DNA of 64,000 bases, from positions 1 to 64,000 of the forward strand of contig DEMN01000006.1 of the NCBI GenBank assembly GCA_002359215.1, given 5' to 3'. The translations under genes and the position numbers were made by a program. Below are positions 52,222 to 59,672 of this stretch, piece by piece (position 1 is the stretch's first letter; every line of letters begins with the position of its first letter). Origin of the DNA: Flavobacteriales bacterium UBA2669. Lineage in GTDB: Bacteria > Bacteroidota > Bacteroidia > Flavobacteriales_E > Vicingaceae. The notes under the pieces were generated by a model. The model was given only the letters and a program-made list of their open reading frames with translations, did not search any database and was not told the DNA's origin.

Positions 52222-52940
52222 TTTTTTTCAAATAGATAAATGTAATCACTTCCGAGTTTTGCATTTTTGTTATTGGAAACATTTCCAAACCATTTTCGGG
52301 TTAATTCATATTTTTTTTCGTTGGAAAATAATTTTGAAAGTCCAACAAAAGATTGGTTGTATCGAAATTTATTTTTACAAGTAAACCCTGCTTTTTTAAA
52401 GCTATTTTCCACCAATGTTGCAGGAACTTTGTTAAGCTGATATCTGTCTTTTCCTACTAACCTTCTTACGCCTAAATAAAATCTTATTAACCGACTGTAA
52501 TTATGGTCGTAATCGGTATTTTGGATAATAATATGTCCTTTTGGTTGCACTAAAGATTGTATATAAGTTAAGAATTTCTCCACATCATCAACATGAGCTA
52601 GAATACCTAAGGAAATAACTAAATCAAATGTTTCGGGTTGAAAGTTGGTATCGTAAATATCACTTCTTAGGAAAGAAACATTGTTGGTTGCCTGTTTTGT
52701 GGCAATTTCTTTTGCCAATTTAATCATGTTCTCAGAAAAATCTACCAAAGTTAGCTGCCTGAAATTTTTGCTATTTTTTAGGGAGATATAACCATTTCCG
52801 CATGGCATATCCAATACATTGTTAAATTCAAGGGTTTTAATAAAATCAGCAACGGTTTCGGTTCTAATTTTTATGTTGTAATCGTAATTAAAATAAATAT
52901 TGGTTTGCTCAAAAAATTTCTTTACTTCTTCTTTCTTCAT
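52218..52940 (-). CDS. SAM-dependent class I methyltransferase
   Basis: A 240-residue methyltransferase. Motif I is LDMPCGNGYISL (about residues 38-50), the acidic residue at the end of strand 2 is in LVDFSENM, and FDLVISLGILAHVDD gives motif IV. The target may be a sugar or lipid-linked intermediate; this is inferred from its place in the polysaccharide locus. The gene overlaps the GT4 gene by 4 bases (ATGA type) and stands 16 bases after the GT2 gene. Confidence 0.85.
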   Translation of the reverse strand: MKKEEVKKFFEQTNIYFNYDYNIKIRTETVADFIKTLEFNNVLDMPCGNGYISLKNSKNFRQLTLVDFSENMIKLAKEIATKQATNNVSFLRSDIYDTNFQPETFDLVISLGILAHVDDVEKFLTYIQSLVQPKGHIIIQNTDYDHNYSRLIRFYLGVRRLVGKDRYQLNKVPATLVENSFKKAGFTCKNKFRYNQSFVGLSKLFSNEKKYELTRKWFGNVSNNKNAKLGSDYIYLFEKN

Positions 52941-52956
52941 GCGTTCTGTTTGTTTT

Positions 52957-53760
52957 TTACTTCCACTTATTAATCAATCTTTTCTCGTTCCATTTTGTTA
53001 ATCCAAATATGCGAATAAAGAAATTAAAAACTATCCTAAAAAGCGTTTTAATTTTACATTTCAACACCAAACGTTTCATTTCTTTATCGTAAGGAGACCC
53101 GTGCGAAACAAGTATTTTGTAGCCTTCTTTATAAGATTGGCAATTGATACTACTAATACCATCTACTCTAAAAACCGTTAGTGGTTGAGGAATGTATTCA
53201 AATTTTATGTTGTTTTTGTAGGCTCGGTATATAAAATCATAATCGGCAGACAACTTGTATTTTTCGTTGAAGTTGCCTATTTTTTCGTATACTGATTTTT
53301 TTACAAAAGTAGCGGGATGGAAAATAGGCATTGTTCTTTCCATAAGTGAAATATTTGGAGCAACTTCTTTTAGGTAATCTTTATTTTGAATGGTTCGTAG
53401 CTTCACCATGTTACCATAAACAATGTCAGATTGAGAAGTTGAAAAAACGTCAACAACTTGTTGTAAGGTGTTTTCAAAATAATAATCATCGGCATTAAGA
53501 ATGCCAATTATTTCACCTTTTGTCAATGCCAATCCTTTGTTCATAGCATTATAAATTCCGTTATCTTTTTCAGAAATAAATTGAGCTATTTTGTCTTCAT
53601 ATTTTTTAATTATGTTTAATGTATTATCTTTTGAATCCCCATCAACAATAATATATTCAATATTAGAGTAAGTTTGATTCAGTACGCTGTTTATAGTTTG
53701 TTCAATGTGTTTTTCACCATTGTAAACTACTGTTATTATAGAAACTAGTGGATTGTTCAT
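52957..53760 (-). CDS. Glycosyltransferase, GT2 family
   Basis: A 267-residue GT-A enzyme. It opens LVSIITVVYNGEKHIEQTINSV and has DGDSKDNT, then the DxD-type metal/nucleotide site NADDYYF. LSADYDFIYRAYKNNI is the typical acceptor-side segment. It probably adds one sugar to the lipid-linked unit. No membrane helices are visible, so it is a peripheral enzyme. Confidence 0.9.
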   Translation of the reverse strand: MNNPLVSIITVVYNGEKHIEQTINSVLNQTYSNIEYIIVDGDSKDNTLNIIKKYEDKIAQFISEKDNGIYNAMNKGLALTKGEIIGILNADDYYFENTLQQVVDVFSTSQSDIVYGNMVKLRTIQNKDYLKEVAPNISLMERTMPIFHPATFVKKSVYEKIGNFNEKYKLSADYDFIYRAYKNNIKFEYIPQPLTVFRVDGISSINCQSYKEGYKILVSHGSPYDKEMKRLVLKCKIKTLFRIVFNFFIRIFGLTKWNEKRLINKWK

Positions 53761-53812
53761 GTTTGTTGTTGCCCGCAGAATTTTAATATCTAACTCCTAA
53801 TCTATATATTTT

Positions 53813-54370
53813 TCAAGTTCGTTTTTTTAAAAGTTTTAGTGGGTTACCACCATAAATTCCGTAAGGTTCCAACTCATCGTTTTTTGTCACCAATGAATTG
53901 CTTCCAATGAAAGCACCTTTAGGGATTATTGCTCCCATTAACACTACGCATCCTGCCCCAACACCTGTATCTTCTTCTATAATAATTGGTTTAGAAATAT
54001 TTCCTTGTAAACGATAAGGTTGGTCTTTTTTCATTTCATGAAAACTACCTCTTATACTCACATTTTCGGCAATAGCCGACCATCTTCCTAATCGAATTAA
54101 TGTTAATGTACTTAGTAGAATGTTATCGGCAATTAGAACATTATCTTCAAATATTAGTTTTCCCTCATTACCAATTTCAAAAGTTACATTTTTTCCTATA
54201 GTTACGTTATTGCCTATAATAATATTTTTTTTAGGAATAGTTCTGAAAGTTGGAAATTGTATGCATTTAAACTTTTTACCCACCTTGCAACCATGTAATA
54301 AAAGGTAGATTTTTAACCATTTTCCTTTACATCGGTAAATCATGTTTTTTAAAGCCGCTTCTAAATACAT
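53813..54370 (-). CDS. Left-handed beta-helix acyltransferase
   Basis: A 185-residue protein with a hexapeptide-repeat (left-handed beta-helix) domain from about residue 48: IIIGNNVTIGKNVTFEIGN, VLIADNILL and VGAGCVVLMGAIIPKGAFIGSN. Such enzymes transfer acetyl or other acyl groups to sugars, as WcaF-like or serine acetyltransferase-like proteins do. The hydrophobic N-terminal helix may anchor it. It is probably a decoration enzyme for the polysaccharide; the acceptor is unknown. It lies 2 bases from the next gene. Confidence 0.82.
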   Translation of the reverse strand: MYLEAALKNMIYRCKGKWLKIYLLLHGCKVGKKFKCIQFPTFRTIPKKNIIIGNNVTIGKNVTFEIGNEGKLIFEDNVLIADNILLSTLTLIRLGRWSAIAENVSIRGSFHEMKKDQPYRLQGNISKPIIIEEDTGVGAGCVVLMGAIIPKGAFIGSNSLVTKNDELEPYGIYGGNPLKLLKKRT

Positions 54371-54372
54371 TG

Positions 54373-55233
54373 TTAATTCAATTCTGTAGTGGTATAAAAA
54401 TTAGGCGTTTCCATTCCTACTTTTAATTTAACGTAACCTTGTGCAATTCTTACAAATATAAACCCTTCTTTTTCTATTTCTGAAAATTCCCATTTGCTAA
54501 GGTAGTGTTTTTCATTAGCACTGCTATATTTTCTTAGTATAATATTGTCATTTTCTCCCCACGACCAATCTTTAGGTACTACCACTTCATTTTTTATGCT
54601 GCTAAAATTAAAAAATTCGGGAACTAAACCATTTAAAGCCATGCGAATTTCATAATCATGATCCTCGTAGCCAATAGCCGGAAAACGCTCATCGAACCAA
54701 CCAACTTTTTGTATGATAGACTTATCAATAAGATAATGACTATAACTTTGATTAATAATTCCAAAATTACTATTCAAAATACCAGTGGTTTCTATCTCTT
54801 TTCTAAATGCTTTGTTGATAGAAATATCGTCATTGAATAGAAATACTTTTGGCGAATTTGCTTTTATTATAATTTGATTCCAAAGTTTGCAAAGTCCTTG
54901 CGGCTCGTCATAAGTAAAAAAAGTAACATTTTTAAAAGACATTAAAAAAGCAGTAATTTTTTCAAGATATATTTGTTGTTGTTGTTGGTTATGAAAGCCA
55001 TTTACAGCCACCACAATTTGAGTATCGGGAAAAAGATGGTTAAGGTGTAAAATTAAGGGTTTTAAATAAGTATCAAAACGCTCTTTATAAGTGGTAATTC
55101 CTAGGGTATAATTTTGATTAGTTGGTAATTTATCGTTGTTATTTTTACAGCTAACAAATAACCAACTTTTTTTGATGAACCACCATTTGATATTATTCAG
55201 TAAAACAGCTGATAATCGTGAAAATTTTCCCAT
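54373..55233 (-). CDS. Glycosyltransferase, GT-A (GT2-like)
   Basis: A 286-residue enzyme with GT-A features: YTLGITTYKERFDTYLKPLI at the start, LFNDDIS as a DxD-type site, and GYEDHDYEIRMALNG as the acceptor/catalytic segment. The N-terminal 35 residues are basic and possibly membrane-associated. It lies between the acyltransferase and a GT4 gene with gaps of 2 and 3 bases. It is more divergent than the other GT2 enzyme of the locus, so its reaction is less certain. Confidence 0.78.
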   Translation of the reverse strand: MGKFSRLSAVLLNNIKWWFIKKSWLFVSCKNNNDKLPTNQNYTLGITTYKERFDTYLKPLILHLNHLFPDTQIVVAVNGFHNQQQQQIYLEKITAFLMSFKNVTFFTYDEPQGLCKLWNQIIIKANSPKVFLFNDDISINKAFRKEIETTGILNSNFGIINQSYSHYLIDKSIIQKVGWFDERFPAIGYEDHDYEIRMALNGLVPEFFNFSSIKNEVVVPKDWSWGENDNIILRKYSSANEKHYLSKWEFSEIEKEGFIFVRIAQGYVKLKVGMETPNFYTTTELN

Positions 55234-55236
55234 GCG

Positions 55237-56385
55237 TTAACTAATTCTTTTTAACAAAGGTTCAATAACCTTATCCCAACAAAAATAATCAAGAACTCGT
55301 TGGTGAGCAGCACTTATATTCTTTTCTATTAACAACTCATTGGTAGTTATTCTTTCTAACACTTTATTTAATTTTTTTGTGTCATTTGTCACTACAACTT
55401 CTCCGTGTTGAAAGTTATTTGAAATATATTCAAAACTCGACATTCCTGTAGTGCCAACAAGGTAATTGCCAAAATACATAGCTTCAATAAAAGCTATTCC
55501 AAAAGATTCTTTAGGAGATGAAAGGCAAAATATTTTTGCTCGATTATAATATTCATAAAGAGTTTTTCTGTCAGTAATACTACCTGTAAGCTCAATTTTA
55601 TCTTTTAATTTAGGGTGATGCGCCATCCAACTATCAACCAACTTTTGGAAATCGGGAGTGACTTCTCCAACTAAAATTAGTTTCCAATTAGGCAAATTAG
55701 CTTGCATAAATGCTTCCAAAAGCAATACATAATTTTTGTCAGGAGCTCCAATTCTTCCTACAGAAAGGATGATGTTTTCTTTTTCTTGATAGTTTTTTCT
55801 TATAGGAAAATTTGCAGCAGTAAGCGTACAATTTATACCGTTTGGCATTAAAAAAACGTTATCGGTTAGTTCAGGGAATTTAGTTTTAAGTAGTTCAATA
55901 GCAGTAGGGTTTTCGGCAGAAATAGCAGTAAGTTGATTTAAAAATTGTTTTGCTTTTCGCTGGTGGAACCATTGAAAAATCTTCTTTTTGGAGTAGATAA
56001 TTTCACTTTCTAACATTTCGTTCACCACATCCATTTTAAGATAAATTTTACCTTTCGGATTTAACTTTTTGTAATGTAACCCATAATAAACACTTTCTTT
56101 GGTTAAGTGAAACAAATGCAACACATCAATATTCTGAGCATGTTGTTTCAAATAATTTAGAACCGCTTTTTCTAAAAAAAGTGTTTTGCCTTGTGGCTCA
56201 ATAAAATCAATGGTTAGGTGAGAACATTCACTTGCTAACAAGGTGTATTCTTTGCTATTTTTATAACAAACCAGTTTAGCATTAAACTCCTTATTTTTAC
56301 CAACAGCATTAGCAACCTGACCTACATCTTTTATGAGATGAACATTTTCTGTATAAGGAAATATGGTTACAAAATTTGTTTTCAT
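55237..56385 (-). CDS. Glycosyltransferase, GT4 family
   Basis: A 382-residue GT-B enzyme. The donor-binding segment SPKESFGIAFIEAMYFGNYLV has a clear E-x7-E motif, and ILSVGRIGAPDKNYVLLLEAF is the hinge region. It probably adds a sugar to the lipid-linked unit. It is the first gene of the minus-strand run from here to 45572 and is divergent from the TylF-type methyltransferase across about 110 bases. Confidence 0.87.
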   Translation of the reverse strand: MKTNFVTIFPYTENVHLIKDVGQVANAVGKNKEFNAKLVCYKNSKEYTLLASECSHLTIDFIEPQGKTLFLEKAVLNYLKQHAQNIDVLHLFHLTKESVYYGLHYKKLNPKGKIYLKMDVVNEMLESEIIYSKKKIFQWFHQRKAKQFLNQLTAISAENPTAIELLKTKFPELTDNVFLMPNGINCTLTAANFPIRKNYQEKENIILSVGRIGAPDKNYVLLLEAFMQANLPNWKLILVGEVTPDFQKLVDSWMAHHPKLKDKIELTGSITDRKTLYEYYNRAKIFCLSSPKESFGIAFIEAMYFGNYLVGTTGMSSFEYISNNFQHGEVVVTNDTKKLNKVLERITTNELLIEKNISAAHQRVLDYFCWDKVIEPLLKRIS

Positions 56386-56462
56386 TGAAGTACAAAAATC
56401 GAATAAAATTAAAGAACTTGCTAATTTTTACGATATAATGAACGCTCTTAATATTTATAATT

Positions 56463-56470
56463 TATATTTG
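56463..56470 (+). promoter_or_regulatory. Candidate -7 box of the TylF-sulfotransferase pair
   Basis: TATATTTG is a full TAnnTTTG match, 25 bases before the TTG start at 56496. No matching -33 TTG lies at the usual distance. Confidence 0.5.
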
Positions 56471-56495
56471 CCTTTAATATAAATTTAGATAGACA

Positions 56496-57326
56496 TTGAC
56501 AACAACAGAACAACATTACATACAATTATTAAAAGAAACATTAATTGATAAAGACAATGCTGTAAGGTATCAGTTAACTCCACTTGCTCCCGGACAAGGA
56601 TCATTCTTAAAAAGAATGGTAATCAATCTTTTAATTAATACCCTATCTAAAAAGAACTTAATTATAACAGGGATTAATAAAAATGGGCTAAAACAAAGAG
56701 AGATAGGTTTAGGGTGGCCAATTAATGGTTACACTATGATAGGATTAAAAAGACTGAATAATATTCAGTTTTGTATTGAAGAGGTAATTAAAAACAAAGT
56801 AGAAGGAGATTTTATTGAAACCGGTGTCTGGAGAGGTGGAGCTTGTATTTTTGCGAAAGCTTTGTTTGAAATATATAATGAAAACAGGAAAGTTTGGGTG
56901 GCAGATTCTTTTAAAGGATTGCCAAAACCTAATACTACTTTATACCCTGAAGACGAAGGTGATGATTTGTATTCTTTAGAACAATTAAGAATATCTAAAG
57001 AACAAGTAATGAATAATTTTAAACGATTTGATTTACTTGATGATAATGTTAAGTTTTTAGAGGGTTGGTTTAAAGATACTTTGCCAACTGCTCCAATAGA
57101 AAAATTAGCTATTGTGAGATTAGATGGCGATATGTACGAATCTACAATGGATGGATTAAACCATCTTTATCACAAACTTTCTTCAGGAGGTTTTATCATT
57201 ATAGATGATTATGGTGTTATTCCAGCTTGTAAAAAAGCTGTGCATGATTTTAGAGATGAACATGGCATTACCGAAGAGATTAAAAACATTGACGGTTCAG
57301 GTTATTTTTGGCAGAAAAATTTTTAA
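56496..57326 (+). CDS. TylF/MycF-type SAM methyltransferase
   Basis: A 276-residue methyltransferase of the TylF/MycF group, which methylates sugar hydroxyls with a metal. The SAM site is GDFIETGVWRGGACIFAKALF (about residues 107-127), the second strand reads WVADSFKGLP, and LDGDMYEST and IDDYGVI give metal-binding acidic residues. The start is a TTG at 56496; I chose it because the N-terminal segment TTTEQHYIQLLKETLIDKDNA fits the family. It is transcribed with the sulfotransferase gene, 9 bases away. It is a probable polysaccharide O-methyltransferase. Confidence 0.86.
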   Translation: MTTTEQHYIQLLKETLIDKDNAVRYQLTPLAPGQGSFLKRMVINLLINTLSKKNLIITGINKNGLKQREIGLGWPINGYTMIGLKRLNNIQFCIEEVIKNKVEGDFIETGVWRGGACIFAKALFEIYNENRKVWVADSFKGLPKPNTTLYPEDEGDDLYSLEQLRISKEQVMNNFKRFDLLDDNVKFLEGWFKDTLPTAPIEKLAIVRLDGDMYESTMDGLNHLYHKLSSGGFIIIDDYGVIPACKKAVHDFRDEHGITEEIKNIDGSGYFWQKNF

Positions 57327-57335
57327 GCTACACTA

Positions 57336-58289
57336 TTGAACGAAACCTATATTCATATTGGAATGCCTCGAACGGCAACTACTTTTTTTCAAAAGCATGT
57401 CTTTTCCAATTTATCTAATATTTCTTTTTATGGAACAGAAACAGCTTATTATAGTGAACCGTTTAATAAACTTCAATATGCTGATGATAGTTTTTATGAT
57501 GTAGCAGTTTTTAACGATTTCCTAAAAAGTATTAACAACAAAAACTGCTTAATTTCTAATGAGTATTTCTGTGGTCAATCTACTTATTTCAATTTTGTTA
57601 ACAGAACTACCATCGCCAATCGTTTGTATGAATTATTTCCAAAAGCTAACATTTTATTGGTGTTGAGAAATCAGATTGACTTATTACAATCGCTTTATGC
57701 TATTAATGTGCAGTGGAAAGAAACTAAAAAAATTGATGAGTTTATTTGGATGAATAATTCCGGTAAAACAAAACGAGATTCAGGAGGAGCTGCTCCGGCA
57801 TATTTTAATACATCTGAAGCTTATGAAACCTTAGATGGTTACGATTACAATTCATTGATAAAAACATACAAAGAAAAGTTTGAAAATGTTACCGTATTGC
57901 TTTTTGAGGAATTTATAAGCTCACCAACAAGTTTTTCCGAAAAGTTGGCGACTTTTTTTAATTTGGATAAAGAATTGGTAATTAAATCAATATCGGAAAA
58001 CAAAGCCATTAACGAAGGTGTTACTAGAGTTCAGGCAGAAAAACTGATAAAACTTAATCGTTTTTACGAATGGAGTGAAGCAACTGCTTTCAACAAAAAG
58101 ATTTACAATAAATTTAAAAGAAGCATTCTTCAAAATAATCGAAATGGGGATAAACCAAGGTTTTCGAACGAGAAAATAGCTGAATTGAAAAACTATTTTA
58201 AGCCCTTAAATGAAAAGTTAAATAACGACTATCCAGAACTTGGTTTATTGCATTATGCCGACAACTATTATTTGGAGGATTTAGTGTAA
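57336..58289 (+). CDS. Sulfotransferase-family protein
   Basis: A 317-residue enzyme with the PAPS-binding features of the sulfotransferase family. The 5'-phosphosulfate loop is HIGMPRTATTFFQKHVF (about residues 7-23) and the 3'-phosphate segment is ILLVLRNQIDLLQSLYA (about 107-123). It should transfer sulfate from PAPS to a hydroxyl of the polysaccharide. The start is a TTG at 57336; starting at the next Met (residue 10) would destroy the first strand of the loop. It converges with the Wzx-like flippase gene. Confidence 0.83.
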   Translation: MNETYIHIGMPRTATTFFQKHVFSNLSNISFYGTETAYYSEPFNKLQYADDSFYDVAVFNDFLKSINNKNCLISNEYFCGQSTYFNFVNRTTIANRLYELFPKANILLVLRNQIDLLQSLYAINVQWKETKKIDEFIWMNNSGKTKRDSGGAAPAYFNTSEAYETLDGYDYNSLIKTYKEKFENVTVLLFEEFISSPTSFSEKLATFFNLDKELVIKSISENKAINEGVTRVQAEKLIKLNRFYEWSEATAFNKKIYNKFKRSILQNNRNGDKPRFSNEKIAELKNYFKPLNEKLNNDYPELGLLHYADNYYLEDLV

Positions 58290-58319
58290 TAAGCTATCAA
58301 CATTTTTAGCCGTTAACTA

Positions 58320-59672
58320 TTACTTATTCCAAATTCCTTTAGCTTTACCGTGTACAATTTTCCAGTATTGAATAGGCTGAAAAATAGCTCTAGGTAACAT
58401 TCCTATTAAGGTAGCTAAAATTACTCCCATGCTCCCCATTTCTAAGTTTTTTGCAAAATAAATAGAAAGTGGAATGTTGAGAATACTCACAAAAATAGCA
58501 TGATACAAACTCAGTTGTATTTTGTTTACCCCTGCCAAAAAATTAGAAAAAATCATGGTGGAAGTACTTACAATTACCCAAATAGCCATTATTAAAGATA
58601 AGTCAAATGGAATTTTGATTCTATCTCCTATCCATAAATCAAAAGCATAATCAGCTACAAACAACATAAAAATAACTCCAACAGCAACCACTCCCCATAG
58701 CTTGGTTATTTTTAAGGTAGCTTGTTTTACCCAAACCATGTCTTTTTTTACATAAGCCTCTGTGTATGCCGACCAATAAGGAGCTGTAATAATTGTAAAA
58801 ACCATGTTCATTATTCCAAAATACTTATAAGCAACATTATAAACTGTTACTTCTTCATTCCCAACTACCTGGGCAATTATAATATTGTCGGTAGCTGCTA
58901 CTACAATAGCTGCAATTTGTGTAATAAAAAATCGGAAACCTAAATTGAGCAGTTCTTTAGATCTGCTAAAGTCTATTGTATTAAATGATGGTCTGTAAAT
59001 TTTGTATTTGCCACTAAAAACCCAAAAAGTAGCGATTAACGGAACTAATAAGTTAATGATGCTGAATGATGCTCCCAAATACAACAGCGAACCATCAGTA
59101 GTTTTTATAAGAATGAAAACTGCTGCAAGCGAAAACAGACTTCCTAAGGTGTTGATTAAGCTGCTGATAACAGGTTTTTGGTCTGCGATGAAAATTACAT
59201 TAATAAGTTTTACAACAAATTGAAAACAAAAGACTGTAAACACGATAAAAACTAATTGTTCTATTTCGTGAATATTATTGCTTGTGTTTAAAATTATTCC
59301 CCAATCTAAAAACTGATTAACAATAAAAAATACCACCAACATTGCTACTGCGATTATAGTAATAATAGCATAGGTAGTACTTACAAAAACTTTTGCTAAT
59401 TGATGTTTACCTTCGGCTTTTGCAGCTGCAAACTTATTTCTAAGTCCGTTGCCCAACCCAATATCAAAAAAAATAAACCAGCCAATTACAGAAGAAAGTG
59501 TAAGCCAAATGCCATATTTAGTAGGATTTAAGTAATCAATGGTGAGAGGAACTAATAAAAGGCTGGTTAAAATACTAATGCCTTTTAAAACAAATGAACC
59601 GAGAATATTTTTTCTTGCCCGGACGGTTCTTTCATGACCAGAAAAAAAGTTATGAAATAACTGACGAATCAC
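58320..59672 (-). CDS. Wzx-type oligosaccharide flippase
   Basis: A 450-residue membrane protein with 12 or so predicted helices. It opens NILGSFVLKGISILTSLLLV and continues PTKYGIWLTLSSVIGWFIFFD, the pattern of the MOP-superfamily polysaccharide flippases. It would move the lipid-linked repeat unit across the inner membrane. It overlaps the tyrosine-kinase gene by 4 bases (ATGA at 59669-59672), so the two are probably translated together. Confidence 0.88.
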   Translation of the reverse strand: MIRQLFHNFFSGHERTVRARKNILGSFVLKGISILTSLLLVPLTIDYLNPTKYGIWLTLSSVIGWFIFFDIGLGNGLRNKFAAAKAEGKHQLAKVFVSTTYAIITIIAVAMLVVFFIVNQFLDWGIILNTSNNIHEIEQLVFIVFTVFCFQFVVKLINVIFIADQKPVISSLINTLGSLFSLAAVFILIKTTDGSLLYLGASFSIINLLVPLIATFWVFSGKYKIYRPSFNTIDFSRSKELLNLGFRFFITQIAAIVVAATDNIIIAQVVGNEEVTVYNVAYKYFGIMNMVFTIITAPYWSAYTEAYVKKDMVWVKQATLKITKLWGVVAVGVIFMLFVADYAFDLWIGDRIKIPFDLSLIMAIWVIVSTSTMIFSNFLAGVNKIQLSLYHAIFVSILNIPLSIYFAKNLEMGSMGVILATLIGMLPRAIFQPIQYWKIVHGKAKGIWNK